Shown piece after piece: positions 48,321 to 61,682 of a stretch of 64,000 bases of DNA (positions are counted from its first letter, which is position 1; each line of letters begins with the position of its first letter). The position numbers and the translations under genes were made by a program. The notes below the pieces were generated by a model. The model had not been told where the DNA came from. It made no database searches and was given only the letters and a program-made list of their open reading frames with translations. This DNA comes from Erythrocercus mccallii (taxonomy: Eukaryota > Chordata > Aves > Passeriformes > Dicruridae), in NCBI GenBank assembly GCA_013397435.1, contig VZRG01001564.1:1-64000 (forward strand), in the 5' to 3' direction.

Positions 48321-49595
48321 AGTGCCCAGGATGTTGGTGCAGCAATTAACCACCCACCAACATGGGTGTAAAGCTGAAGAATGTTTTCTCATGGGGATTA
48401 CACTGCTATTAATAATTCCCAGGAGAAGGCGACGTCTTTCATTTGGCAACAGTCTCTTCCAGAAGGTCAATGGTGTGGACAAGGAAGTTGCATGGGTCGG
48501 TATTCTTAGAGTTCATTCTACTGAAGTGAAAGACACATAGATGTTTAAAACAACTTTAAAGTTCTTAAAAAAATTACGTGCTTTATAGAACACAAATTTT
48601 AAAGAATGTCATGCAAGAGATAAAAGTGAATTTCTGCAATTTGGTTGTTGTCTCTTTAAAGAGCTATATAGACCTGCAGTATATACCAAAATTAAGGTAA
48701 TTATCAGCATTTTTCTTTGGTTTGCCCCACTGCAAATATTAACTAATTAATCAGCAATGTGCAAATTGTTTGAGGGGAAGGGAAAAGAGAGGAGGGGAAA
48801 TCCTCCTTGAACTGTGACAATGTTTTTGATGCAGCATGTATTACAGTCTAATCTTTAGAGATGTGATGGTTGCCACTTATAAAAACTTTCCTCTGCAGGC
48901 TGCAGCTCAGTAGAATATTATAATTGAACTTCACTAGTATTGATGAATAATCCATTTAATAAAAAACATTGTAATTTAAACATTTTCTCTAGGGACTAAC
49001 ATACACTAATTTCTTAATTTAATTTTATTGAAGTTTTGCCCACCCATTCATCATTGAAAGATGTTATTAACCTCCATTTCCATTTTTCTTTATAGAATTT
49101 TCTCTTTTTATATTGCTTTTTTCAGTGCTAAGCAGGTTGATACACTTGTAAATCTCCAAAATCTACAAAGCTAGTCTGGCTTCTTTAATGTTGTTTAATC
49201 TATCCCCCCTGACCTTAATGCAGTAAATTCAGTTTAATCTTTCTCAATAATCTAGTAATACATTGGAAACTAGCGAACATTTAAATCTGATAATGATTTA
49301 ATCACATACTTTAAATAACAGCCGAGATAATGAAAAAATAATTCACCATATAAAGGAACACTAACTGAGTTTTCTCTGTGATTGGCTTTTGAGAAATCCC
49401 TATAGAAAACACAAAGCCTACAACAGAAATCAGCTTCACTGGAAATGTGCAATCCATTTGGTGTCAGAAGATGTCGTATTTCTTTTTTATTATCATCTTT
49501 CTCTTTAAATTAATGCTTAAATGTATCCTTGCTGAGTATTCAGTTTCTTGATACAGTTTTACTTAAGTGGTTTATCTGCTTACCTTTCTTTTCAG
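48321..49595. other. Presumed last intron upstream of the terminal exon
   Basis: AT-rich noncoding sequence that ends in a pyrimidine-rich tract and AG acceptor (TTACCTTTCTTTTCAG, ending at 49595). No upstream exon of the same gene is recognisable here, so the preceding exon lies further away or escaped notice. Confidence 0.45.
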
Positions 49596-49749
49596 ATGCC
49601 AGTCAGATGCAGCAGAGAGCTTGCCAGAAGACCAGAAACCAGAATGCCATCCCTTCTGGACAGATGATGATGAATGTAATATGCCTCTGCCATATGATCT
49701 AGAAGAAGTAATTGCTTATCTACAAAATCTTGTTCAATGGATAGAATAA
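49596..49749 (+). CDS. Terminal coding exon of an unidentified protein (partial)
   Basis: The acceptor TTACCTTTCTTTTCAG ends at 49595. The exon's first base completes a split codon, and the frame then reads CQSDAAESLPEDQKPECHPF onward for about 50 residues to a TAA at 49747-49749. The translation is acidic and hydrophilic (a WTDDDEC segment, then PLPYDLEEV). It ends in an amphipathic helix-like stretch, AYLQNLVQWIE. This composition is unlike the phenylalanine- and leucine-rich frames elsewhere in the window. A short 3' UTR and a polyadenylation signal follow at natural distances. Together these argue for the C-terminus of a real multi-exon gene. I do not recognise the protein, and I see no domain. 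An alternative terminal exon of a longer gene, or a chance frame, remains possible. Confidence 0.6.
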
Positions 49750-49940
49750 CAAGTGACCTTCCAGCCTAGAATTATTGATGCTGGTCATCTGGGGAGAAGC
49801 TTTGTTGTTATCATAAATCTTTTCAGCTTTATGATTCCTTGATCATATGTTATTTTATGTGTCAATGCAGATTTTACCAGTTTTTACACAGTAGCTAAGT
49901 TAGTCTCATAATAAAAAAGACCAGCCCCCAGATTTACAGA
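49750..49940 (+). other. 3' UTR of the terminal exon
   Basis: About 160 bases from the stop to the AATAAA, then some 10-30 bases to the expected cleavage point. No recognisable repeat lies within it; the next CR1 copy begins about 100 bases further on. The short UTR suggests either a compact gene end or one of several alternative ends. Confidence 0.5.
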
Positions 49941-49953
49941 AGCATGTGTTTTT
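49910..49953 (+). terminator. Polyadenylation signal and downstream GT-rich element
   Basis: AATAAA at 49910-49915 is followed by GTGTTTTT at 49946-49953, the spacing expected for cleavage between about 49925 and 49945. It is on the same strand as the terminal exon. Confidence 0.55.
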
Positions 49954-50044
49954 AAAGACCTGAAGTCCAGAACACCAGCCTTAGTTCCCTCTTCCTCCAC
50001 TCTAATTCCCATTGAGCCTACAGCCCAGGGATATCTGGGCTTTG

Positions 50045-50225
50045 ACAGGATGGCAGGATGAGTCAGGTTGGAAAGGAGCACAGTGGGTCACCTGGTCCAA
50101 CCTCCCTGCTCAAGCAGAATTACCCAGGGCACAGGGCTGTGTCCAGCCAGTTCTGGAATATCCCCAGTGAGGGAGACCCCCCAGCCTGTGGCCAGTCTGT
50201 TCAGTGCTCAGTTCAGAGGCCCAGC
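50045..50225 (-). mobile_element. CR1 LINE 3' end, truncated
   Basis: On the plus strand it reads as a reverse-complemented CR1 end. A degraded octamer tail (CAGGATGGCAGGATGAGTCAG) is followed by GGTTGGAAAGGAGCACAGTG, CACCTGGTCCAACCTCCCTG, CTCAAGCAGAATTACCCAGG, and then TTCTGGAATATCCCCAGTGAG and GGAGACCCCCCAGCCTGTGG. These match the family in order. The copy is only about 180 bases, strongly 5'-truncated, and better preserved than the one at 27.5 kb. Confidence 0.85.
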
Positions 50226-53200
50226 TCTGCCAGTGTTTGGACACGTTCCCTTGGTATCTAAATTTCAGCTTCCATGGGTGCCTAGAACTGTCTTTGGCCT
50301 GGCAGGTTTGAGCAACCCAAGGTGTAGCTCACACCTGTGGCAAAGCATGTCCTGGGCATCCTAATGAGAGGTCACCTTGGGGTGAGCCTGCTGGAGGTCT
50401 TCAAATCAGAGCTGGGAATTCTCCATCCAGTAACACAAAGGGGCAATAGGAGCTGGAGATATTCCTTTGTGCAGTGGCTCCTTCTTAGACCATTTTTTCA
50501 GATGAGGAATTCTGTAGGAGCATTCTAACATAGATCCCAAGACTTCCTACTGTTTTGCCTCCTGGCAACTGAGTACTACTAAGAGAGATTTCTGATGTGA
50601 ATCTGTACCTCCTGGGCTCCCTGGAATTCAGAATTCAGTTCCTAATCATTGCTTTGTTTCTGCATGTTGTGAATCCTATTCTGAGGTCAGGTTTCCCAAT
50701 GCATTACCTAAAGAGCTGATGGACCTAAGTAAGACCTTCCATTTGGGTTGTTTGGGATATTGGGTATTGCAGCATCAAATGAGATATATGAGCACAAACC
50801 CAGAAAACTTTGAGAAACGAAGCTGTTTGTGATGTTTTGCAGTAACGTGCTATCAAAAGAACAGTTCTGTATGGGATGATACAGGGTGCTCCTGAATGAG
50901 ATAGAGAATTTTGATTTGATAAATTAGTATGTTACCTGAACTGGTTTGACTGGTGTCCAACTTTGCCACAAAAAGCAGAAAATCATTATGGTGAAAAAAG
51001 CACTCAGGCTGTATTACCATTACAAAAGAAGCCAGTAAGATTCAGAGTTTGATGTTGCCACCAAGAAATGAATATACCTTCTGTGTTAGTGTGGTGTTTA
51101 AAGTCTCTGCTGAGGCCAGACTTACCCAGAACACACCAGCTTTCTGTATTGTCAAAGTGCTGTGTATGTGGATGAGGCTTGTACTCCTAAAAATTGTACT
51201 TTTGACAGTATAACATATGCCAGACCTCCCTGGAGCTAAGGAAGCTGTGCCAGTAAAAATTCAGTTTTAGTGGTATAAAACTATGTCCACACCTACCAAC
51301 TTTTGCCAGGACAATTATATCAAGTAGAGATTGTACCTCATAAGACTTTTGGTAAAGCTGTGCCAGCAGAAGTTTAAATATCTGAATCAAGTGTTTCCAT
51401 TGTAGTCCTGGGCTTCTGCAAAATCTTTTAGTTACCCTGTAGAATGTAAAAACTCTCTGAAGAATAAGTTATTACTTAAACTAGGTTTGATAATATTACC
51501 TTGATCCACACATTTATCTGTTGTCTCTTGTGCCATAGATTTCATAACATTTGGAAATACAGCTATGGGCATAGCTTTCACTTCCCTGCACTAGCTAAAG
51601 CTGGCTTTACCAGTGGGCAAATAGCACATATTTGGATTAGTGCCACACTAAACACTGTTTACTTTGGAGATCGCTTAGAGAAAAGCTAGCTGAAGATGTG
51701 GGAATTCTGCTTTTGTAAAGGCAGTTCTCAGAAACAGATATTGCTTTGGAAATGAGCAATATGAATTCAGACAAGCTAATGATGTAACAGTGCTAACACA
51801 GTGTTTAGAGGGACTGTTTATTTATGCTGTTACTTCATGATTACTTTGTGTTTAATTAAGCGCTGCTAAAATCCATGGGGATGACAGTATTGAAAGGAAT
51901 CTGACCACCACAAAGGGTGGAGAAGGCACAGCAATGTAGTTTGTAGCTGAAGTGGAGGCAAAGGTATTAAAAAAATTATTGGCAAATAATTATTTCCAGC
52001 AGCAGTAAAAATAAAGCCAAACCAAAACAACCCCAAACCTATTAGGAGACTGCTGGAAGTAATAATAGATTTTTTAGAATACATGTTCCCAGGTCTTGCT
52101 ATGCTTGAAGATTTAAGGTAGAGAATTAGCTGAACTAGTACTGGTCTCAGTGCAGTCAGACAGCCCTTATCTAAGCCATGGATAGCAATGACATGGACAA
52201 ATGAACACCTTTGGAATGAATAAGACTGACAAAATACCAATAACCAAGTGGTTTAGGGCTCTGTGTTGCATGCCAGTCTTGCATCATCTAAATCAGTATA
52301 ACCTGATTGAGTTCAGTTGAAATGCAGAAGTATGAGAAGATTTCATATCTCCAAAGCCCACAGGAGTTGATAGCAATAACATGAATAAGATCGTGGAACT
52401 GTTTGAAGCACATGGTAATGCCAAAGGGTACCCCAAAAGGAGAACACAGTTAAAGGTAAATATATATGAAAAACCTGAGAAATCAAGCGTAAATTATTGC
52501 TGTGTTTAGATGTGTTCGAAGTTGACAAGTGCTTTGAAGATTTCTTTTTTATTATTATTATTATTCAAGTAGTTACAATTTAGCTTGTTTCAATGATTCT
52601 TTAGCAATCCACTTATATTCCAGCATTAGATAACCCATATCCTTTTTGGATGAGCTGGAAGACAGAGCCTCTAATTAACGTTCTGTCTATGGCAATTGTT
52701 TGCCAAGCCTGGATGCTTTAGAAGCATGAGGACCAAGGTCAGGTTTTTTCACGGAAGAGGTGAGAGCAGAAATTAACTTCTGATATTAAATCCAGTGGTT
52801 CTTTTAAAATGGTGAAGTTCATGACTTTGCTTACATTTACTTTTCATCAGCCAGGACTGAATTGAGGTAAAATAGTTCACTTGCATGTGTGCGTCAGGCT
52901 AAATGGATTGCAGAAGATACAGATCTGTTTGCCTGTCTGCACTTGCCTTTAGACAATATTCATCAATTTTACAAAAGCTACTGACTAAACATGGAACTGG
53001 TACAAATGAAATGCTCAAGGCAAGGGCTTTCTTTTATAAATCTGATACAGAGTTGGTTTTACACTGATAGAAAGAAAATGTTGGCAGAAAATGAAAAACT
53101 TCCATTGTTTCTGTAATTTGGGGGATGAAAGATGCAGACTGTTTTTAAGTATTTGATAGAAAACTGCTGTGTTATGCAATGTAATTAGAAATGTTTTTAT

Positions 53201-55544
53201 AATGCTTTGTTCATATCCCTGTATACGAAAATATTTTATCCCATAGGTCCTTTCTTCTATTGAAAAGGTTATGTAAATAAATAAAATTAATCTCAATACA
53301 GTAGATTTTAAAGGCACAATACCTATGTTCTAAGCTTTACAGCAGGTTCTGATTATGTAAAGGGTAAATAAGAATGCCATGAGTAATCACCCACTGAAAA
53401 CTGTGCAGGATGGGTAACATGTACCATAGTAAATATGCAAATCAATTGTCTTACTGTTATCTGAATATGGTTTTAGGTTCACTGGTAGTGGTACAAGATG
53501 CACTATAAAATCATGCAGTGGGGCAGATTCAGGAATTCCATTCATGTAACAGCAAAGAAATCAAAAGATTATTAAACTCTATCACATAAGGTGACTAAAA
53601 TACTGTAGTGTGTTAAGAGTTGGCATTGCTCCTTTCTCAGTTATAGCAGTGCTGTTCCATTAGTCCTGTGCCATGCAGTGGAGTTTGACCTGTTGGATAT
53701 TGAACCAGGCCAGGCTTAGGCTTACATCTAAGCTGGGCTGAGAGCAGGGCAAGAGAGACGAGGTGAGATGCACAGGAGACCCAAGGGATGTGCTTTCTCA
53801 AGGCCACAACTTCATTAACTGGACTCATATGGGAGTCATTGAGCTCAAACTTGTACAGTGCAGGTCAGGATCTCTCCCTTAATTGTTACCACCTGGTGCA
53901 AAGTTAATGGTGGCTCCCTAAACCCCTTCCTGCCCCTGACAGCCAGTCCTCAGCTTTCTGCTGGGAGCTGACCACTCTCAGCACACACCAAGATCACAGA
54001 GTTGGGGAGAGTGGTTGTTCCACTGTAGCAGCAGGGATGAGAATCTCCCATCCCCAGCTTCAGCCTCCACCTCTGTCCTGCTGCAGCTCCACAGACTGAG
54101 TACTTCCAAACATTCTCCTTCTCATTTGAGATTCAAGTTGCTGCAGCTCATCTTCTGTCCTGTCCCATCAGGACAGTGATCTGATGCATGGAAGGGTCAG
54201 ACAAGAAGAATTCTGTTTGCATGAGGCTCCTCATCAAAAACAGACACCCATTGCACTCCCCATGAGAGTGAAAAGTTCAGGATTACAATAATCTGCCTGT
54301 AGAGGGTGGGAGCTGCTAGGGAGTGATGAAAGACTCTGGCTAAACCACCAGCATTTGTTGTTCTGTAGGGCTCCCATCCTGCCCTGTTCTGGCTCACCCC
54401 ACCTGTACAGGCAGAGGCAATCCTGAATAGAACCACTGCTCTCTTTCTTGTCCAAACTGACTCTTCACCTTCAATGTGGCTGGGCTTGCACCTTCATTTA
54501 CATTCATCTGTCCTCTTCATCTTAGCCTGAGGGCATTCATTGAACAAGGGAAGATAATTTATACAATTACAAAAAGCCTGTACATAGAAAGGCTACAGAA
54601 CTGGCTGAATAACATGCAAAATAAAACCCAAGAAATAACTGATAAAATTAGCACATTAAAATGCTGATATTTAGGCATGAGCACTTCACATGTCATGGGA
54701 ACTATCATTTCTCTTCTTGTTGCTTAGGAGATAACATCCATAATCCAAAAGGATGTATGGCTTACATCCTCTAAATCTCCACTGGTTTTACAGGGCTTGT
54801 CCATGATGATCAAGAATTTGGTCACAAAAGTTGTTCTCCTCCCCCTCCCTATCGTCAAATACTTGCTTTCATGCCAACACATCTTGGTCTGATTAGTCCC
54901 CTTGATTACAGGCTAAAGTAAAAAGTCAGGTGTATAAGATTCCCATTATCCTTTATTCCACTGCTTCCAAGAACAGGTCAGATAGAGTTATTTCAGTGAA
55001 AATGTGAACAATCAACTTCTGTTTACCATTAACCTTCAGTTTTCTTTTCTTAAAATCAAATCAGGGCTTGGTAGGCAGTTATTTTCATACATGTCCCTTG
55101 ATCAGTGGAACAATCTGTCAAAAGCCATTAAAGCCTCTATTAGGTTGAATTGCATTCAAAGTTAAGCTCTCCAATCATCTGAAGGGCTGTGATGATTGTT
55201 TTTAATATAGTATACATTGATTTCTCTCTCAGAGTAGCAACATAACTTTGAAACTAAGTGTGTGTGACTTGAGCATTTTGCTCTCCAGCATGGCTTGGGA
55301 AGCTTTGTTTCTTGTGGTGGATGAATGTCTACATAGAAAAGGGAAAAAACAATTGTAGTGAAATCGCCTCTTTATTGTCACAAGTTTTTAACTTTTCCTA
55401 GTTCATTTTAACCCTCAAGGTGTAGCATATGAAATAGAAAGAAATTTTCCAGTGTCTCTTTCCTCAACGGCTTCACTGAAAAAATTATCTAATTGTATTG
55501 ATATTTTGAAAGTGGCTCTTTATCTTAAAATATCAGGATGCTTT
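50226..55544. other. Noncoding DNA, no gene recognised
   Basis: Beyond the CR1 end, GCTGGAGGTCTTCAAATCAGAG at 50390-50411 looks like a small sense-orientation CR1 fragment, too short to call. The stretch at 53640-54480 is GC-richer with clustered short frames on the minus strand. It may hold a degraded mobile element, but I could not name it. Confidence 0.55.
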
Positions 55545-55640
55545 ACACAGAGAAACTGAGGCAGAGGTCAAAAGTGCAGCTGGGATCTGAGTGCCCACAC
55601 TGGAATGAGTGTTATGTAACCCTCCCTCACTGGCACATCT
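55545..55640 (+). repeat. Possible MIR-type SINE remnant
   Basis: GAGAAACTGAGGCAGAGGTC followed by GCAGCTGGGATCTGAGTGCC keeps the order of the MIR core and the following 'gagctgggattcgaaccc' segment. The middle part is shortened. The key 'aaactgaggca' word is exact; the rest is weak. Confidence 0.4.
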
Positions 55641-58600
55641 CTATTACTTCCAGTAATCAGCTCAGTTTGCAGATTAAGGATGCTCTCATAGAACTTGTTT
55701 TCCTCCAAAGTTATATCTGAAAGTTGAGCTGGAATCTGTCCTACTCATGTCATATTTAGCACAATATTTAATTGCATAATGTACAATAGTGTATCTCATA
55801 TAATAGAGATCTTTCAGACCTCCTAAGGTTTGATTAAAACTTTCCAGTGAATCTTTTAGTTACATTCCAAGTCCCTGAGCTCTCAGTGGGAAAGATAGAT
55901 CTTGTTGGAATTAAGTGATTCCATGGAGAATATGCAGTATATAATACAATATAATATAATACAATACTATCCCCGCTCTTCTAGATATATTTTAGGTATT
56001 TCCACTGCATGCCCCACAAGATGGTACAGCTGCTGTATTAGGAAGCTCTTAAGAAAATACCCTGTTGGTATTTGTGCTATTTTTAGCAAGGTGAAGGTGA
56101 GTTGCTGAAGCAAACTGGACTGCTGGTTATGCACCTGTTAGCCTTTTGGTCTGGTACTTATTTGGTAGTCTTGAAGTACTTTACTGAGAGCACTGTTTAC
56201 AGCTGTTTTAATGAACATCCAAATAAATTATTATCCAACATCAAAGAATTCCACAATTATTTTATTGCTGTTCTTTCTCTTCTGTTGAATGATGCCCCTT
56301 CTTTCCCTTTTGTCTCAGTATTAACAGTAATGTTATTAATAAGTTTTGTTCTTTGTTAGGCTGATGTGACATTGAAGTGAGAAAACTTTAGAATTATGTA
56401 TCAGATTTCCCTGAAGTCCATTTCTTTTCAAACCAATTTATTGGGTTATTTTGACCGCTTTTTTTCATTTGGTACTGCTACTTTTTATTAAGACCTATTT
56501 ATAGAACTCTGCAAGCTATAGAGTGGTATGTAAATTTGTGTTATGTATTTACTAATTTTCTGACATTTATCAAATAAACTGCTTAAAGAGTCTTTGTCTG
56601 TTATTTGCCCTTCAGAAGGTGTTAACTCTTGTCTTCAATACCTCATTGTGGCAGTGCATGAATGTTCAGGTGCATAGGTGACAAAATTGGTTTCTGTAAG
56701 CTCTTTATATGCCAAATAGTGAGAGATAAACTTTGTCAAAGCCGCAAACTCAAAGATGCTGAGTCTACTCTTCAGTGGCACCTTACTCACGACCTAAACT
56801 CTTTGTCAAGTGCAAATGCATAGTTATCCTCATCTGCCTATGCTGACAATTTAATAATGGTAAATAGATAAAATAGATGGTGGAGGGTTTGTTTTTATTC
56901 TTGAATTGATAGAATTAAATACTGGTTATATTGCAAATCTTCTAGTAAGAAAGGCAGAAAAATTTCAGTGCCTGTGGTAAGACTCATATCATAAATGAGT
57001 ATGACTGACTATTCTCTGTAATAGTGTTTCCTTCAACAAAAATTATGGCTCTGCTAGGTTTAGAACACATTCTTCTGGCATTGCAACCTTACATTTCCCA
57101 CTGTTACTTTATGTGAGTAGTACGAACTCAGTGCCCACCAACACTGCATCAGCCTGAGTGTATAAACTGTTTGTGCCATGTTCGTTGCAGCAGAGCTTGC
57201 AATTTAAAACGTGTAATCGTGTTAAAAAAGGCAATGTCAAAGAAATGTGTCTTGTACATAGACTGAGAGGTAGTGAGGTTTGTGATGTCCATTGTTTCAT
57301 CTCACAGGTTTATATACACCCATGTCAGATTTTGTGTAGAGTTCTACTATGTCAGAAGAGTAGTTGTCATTAGCTGTCTCGTTCCCAGTGGAAAGCTGTG
57401 TCCGTGCTATCCCAGATTCTGCACTGCACTGATACTGCAGATTTCCTGTGATGCTCTGCAGGAGCCGTTGTAGAGATCAGCAGAGTGATTTGATGTGCAC
57501 ATGGCCATGTGGCAGAGGTGCACTGCAGTGTTCTGTAGTTCCTGGAGTTCCCTTAAGGCTAAAGGCTGTGTGCACAAATTGTTCTGCATTAATAGATTCC
57601 AGCCAAGAGGTGATGGAAATGTGAATAATATTGGCCAGGATGGAATGGAGTCTCCGAGTAAAAAAGTTGACAGAGAGCATTATTAACACACACTCCAGCT
57701 CAGAGTCAGCAAGGCATCCAAGAGGTGAGAAATTTGATTTCTTAGCCTAGAACATTCTTTCCTTGGCCTTAGAAAAGGTTTAATTGATTTAAGTAAAAGC
57801 CAGGCAACTGGATGGAGACCCATTTGCAAAACCAGTGTTAGTCTGAAACATTTCTTACAATACATTGTGATATATCCTATATGTATCTAGAAGGACTAAG
57901 ATGAGTGTCCCTGGAATCTAGAATGCCTTGAGCTGTTTCTTTTTTTCCCTTTTTTTACTCTCAGAGCATCTTTTCTTTTCCTTAACTTTTCCTAAAAATT
58001 GGTAAAACACATGACAGTAAAATGCAATAATCAGGGCTTTTGCTGGAGGAGCACAAGCACAAGGGGACTCAAGAAAAAACATCTTCTGTGGGGGTTAAGA
58101 TGCTCTTCCAGCATCTCCATTCAAGAGCAGCTGGTCTTAATTGAAGCAGAGACTAATCAGGATTCAGTATTTGTTGAATTTTGATTTTTACCTCAAAAAT
58201 CAAAAATTTTTCCATTCTTTCTTTAGGAAATCTGTCATGAGAACTTAAATTCTCCTTGAGGAGACAGACTCTCTTCATCGTAAAGACTCTTGCAGGCTGT
58301 TACCTACAGTCATCACCCTGCAAATGAGAGTATCATGAGGTTGTACACCCTGCTATAGCTGAAAGATACTTTTTTCATTTGGTGATGAGACTTCATTTCT
58401 GATCTAAAATATCTCAAGTCATATTGCTGAAGTTGCAGATGTGCAATTTACCTGTCAGCCAATGTCTGTATTTTTTGGTCATACAATCATAGTTCAAAGT
58501 GAGTTTTTGCTAAACATTTTTAAAAGTGTTGGGTTTTTCTATTCCAAGATCATTCATACGAAAGAACCATCATCTCAGACCAGAAGAATCACACTGAATT

Positions 58601-61274
58601 TGTACATAGGTAAAAAGAAGTAAAGAAAGTTTGTATCACTCTGGATTCTTGCTTTTTCAGTGGGTCCAGAGTATGATTTTAGAACTTGTAACTGAATCAG
58701 CTTATCTACTAAAGACACACTGGAAGTTTTCATCTAATCTCTATGGTGCCCTCTTTGCACAATTATATGTCATTTCAGCTCATCTGTATGAAACTTGCTG
58801 CATAATTATCACTAAGATTTTGGAACTAACCACACTTCATTAATTAGTCTTCTGTTTTCCTATTCCTAGCTGCATGTTAATTATTAGGGTGAGAATAAAG
58901 GGTGCTTTTCATAAGCCTTCACATTTTCTGTTTACAAGTATTTTGCTACCATCTAATAAACTTAATGGCCTCTAACAACAAGAGGAAGTGAAATCCTACT
59001 TAGCAAATTCATAGCTTTTCAATGTATCTTGTGGCTTTATGGTATGTCAAACTGTAGGAATGTAAAAGTGGTTTATGGAGCTGTTGCTGGGTTCAACTAA
59101 CTGCAGAAACTTTTAAGTTATTTTTGTTTCTCCTTTATTGCTTAACCTCTGGGGCCTGAGTCTGGGCTACTTGATAAAGCAGTCATTCAGGAACTTGAAA
59201 CTATACAAGCTTTGACTTGATAGACTTTAGAACAAGATCTTGTATTAAACATACATTTTAAAATATAATTTCAAATCTGGAAATTGATTGTGGCTTGACC
59301 TGTATATACTGAAGAGCTCGCTGTTCCTTACTTTTTTTGCTTTACTGATCTTATTAGATCTATTGTTCTTTTACCAGAACTCCCAGCTGATAGAAGAAAA
59401 ATCAATGTAGAGCAAAGCATATTGGACAACAGCACTTTCATTAGAGTCAGGGCCACAACTGACTAACTAAGACTAAGTTATGACATTTCCACTTTTAAAG
59501 GTTGCAAATGCTTGTATTATGCATTTTCTGGTATTCTCAGGGGGGGCAGAGTCAAACATCCATGAAGCAAGCCTGGAACAGAGCAGTCTTTTAAAAAATT
59601 CAATATAACACTGATATTTTGTACATGCCAATATGAGGATTATAAATCACAAGGAATTTCTCTCCAATGATTTTTTTAGCATAGCATACGTCCAAAGTTA
59701 CACTTCCCAGCATTTTATATTTATCTGCATACCCTTACATTCACTAATTTCAATAAACTGCTGGACACAGTGATCTCTCAGGTGCCTATTGCAGTGTGCA
59801 TTCAGCACTGGCCTGGTGCAGAGCAGGATGCAAAGGGATCTCTAAGGATGCCTCCCTTCCTCACACCATCGCCTGAGCTCGCTCATCTTGGATTGAGGGT
59901 GCTCAGAGGTCTGCAGTTCAAACACACATCTGCCCAGCTAATGGGGTCAGAACATCTCCTTCCAGTAATGGATTGGCTCTCTCTAGGGTAAAGTGCCTCT
60001 AAGAGAAATTGAGAAGAGATCCATCCTTAAATAAGATTTGATGCAGCCCAGGAGAATGACAATTACATCTCTTGCTAACACTATTTCTAAGGCAAAGTCA
60101 TGCTTTGTAGGAAACAGGATGATGGAGTACTTGGGGAGATTTTTGTAGTGTAGACACCAGTAGATAGGTCCATACTATAGAAGAGTTCTGTGAAAGAGAA
60201 AATGAAACTCATGTAAGTGGCTCTTCTGTTGCAGACAGTGAGAAGAGTCCCTGTGTGGGTCACCCTAGTGAAGTCTGGTCTATTTTCTTCTTGGACTAAG
60301 AGCAGCTGGTGACAGCAGTAGATATTTTTATCCAACAGATGAAAAACAGAAGATCCAATCCTAGGGTTGAAGTCCAGGGACCCAGCTGAAACGTACAGTA
60401 AAAGAGGCCCTCAGAAGGGGCTGGCAAAATCAAGGTAGAGCTGCAATTAAAATTCATACCTGGATGGTCCTTTGTGGTGTCTCATGGCCCAAGTCTCAGC
60501 TGAGGGCCTGGGGTAGGGCTGGGCCCTACCAGGGGTGATTTCATTGGAGACAGTGAGCTGTGTCTACACTGAGCTTTCTCTCTCTCATACTCACACATAT
60601 TTCGCCACACTGCAGGACTGTGCACACTCTGCAGCAAACCTGCCCCAGAGTCACCAGCACAGGGAGGACACCATGAGTGGGCAGTAATCCTGTGGCAGGG
60701 AAGGGAGATCCCAGCAGTTAGAGGGCATTAGAGCCACCACTGAGCTCCTGTGTACCTGAACAAAAGCAGCGTGAGTTTGTTTGTCCCTCTGATTCCCGGA
60801 TTACTGATTCACAGAAAGGCATTTTCAACCATTATTCTTAAACTCAAATCCTGATTTTCATGGCAGGTCTTTGGCTGAAATATGCAGGTGGAGGCAGTAG
60901 CTGAGATTTTGCTTGTCTCTGACCACTTAATTTTCTATTTTGTAATTCCACAGCCTTCTGCACATGTCAGTTTTACATGCAAGATGTAGCAGTAGGCTCT
61001 CCAGTCATTGATCCTGACTTAACTGATGTCAATCATCCATTTTGGACACTTGCATAATCCTCCTGGCCCAGACTCCTACATCAGCACTGGCCTGTCTGAA
61101 GTTGAAGATGCACAGCAGCACCTGAACCCCTTCAGAAAGGTGGCTGCAGCCCCCTGCTCTCACCTTCCTGCTGTCCCCCAGGATGGAGAGGGCACAGTTC
61201 TCCCTCTTACCCTCCTTGTCTCTTTCCCAGCTTTTTCATAGGTACCTGCACTCACTGCTGGCCTTGACCCCATG
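55641..61274. other. Noncoding DNA, no gene recognised
   Basis: AT-rich to about 59.7 kb, with an ATAATACAATATAATATAATACAATAC imperfect repeat near 55937-55966. From about 59.8 kb GC content rises, with CT-rich and C-rich stretches at 60560-60700 and 61060-61230. Short frames there have no splice context or known domain. Confidence 0.55.
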
Positions 61275-61492
61275 AGGAGCGTCTCCTTCCTTGAAGAAAC
61301 AGAACTCAGTGGTACTGAACTCTGGGAATAGGTTGCCCAGAGATGCTGTGAGTGTCCCAGCACTGGAAGTGTTTGAGGCCGGGTCAGGTGGGTCTCAGGG
61401 AAGGTGGCCCTGCCCAGTGCAGGGGATTTGGAACAAGTTAAGCTGTAAGGTCTCTTCCAACCCCAGCCACTCTGTGATTTTGAGAGTCAGCT
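61275..61492 (+). mobile_element. CR1 LINE 3' end, fairly young
   Basis: In sense orientation the stretch shows GGAATAGGTTGCCCAGAGATG, CACTGGAAGTGTTTGAGGCC, CCCTGCCCAGTGCAGGGG, then AAGGTCTCTTCCAACCCCAG and CACTCTGTGATTTTGAGAG. The last piece is a remnant of the octamer tail (ATTCTRTG type). This is the best match to the family among the three copies, so it is probably the youngest. It is 5'-truncated, as is usual for CR1, and carries no coding capacity. Confidence 0.9.
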
Positions 61493-61682
61493 GCCTCTGC
61501 TCACTGTGACAGCTCTCCTGTGACTGCTGATGGCACTGGGCTCTCTGCTCCCCTGGTGTCCTGCCTGCCCTTACCCGCTCTCTGTGTGACACCTGCTGAC
61601 TTCACCTACAGCTGTGTCCTGTCCTGTTTTCCCACTGAAGGGCTGTTTATTTGGCTCCAGCTCAGTGGTTCTGGCAGCAGCA

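Noticed and set aside
50390..50411. GCTGGAGGTCTTCAAATCAGAG, similar to a sense CR1 segment
   Set aside because: Only about 20 bases resemble the family, the flanks do not continue the match, and it is opposite in orientation to the adjacent CR1.
10140..53442. Scattered POU octamers (ATTTGCAT at 10140, 32835 and 45508; ATGCAAAT at 46020 and 53435)
   Set aside because: About five exact octamers in 64 kb of AT-rich sequence is close to chance, so alone they do not support regulation.
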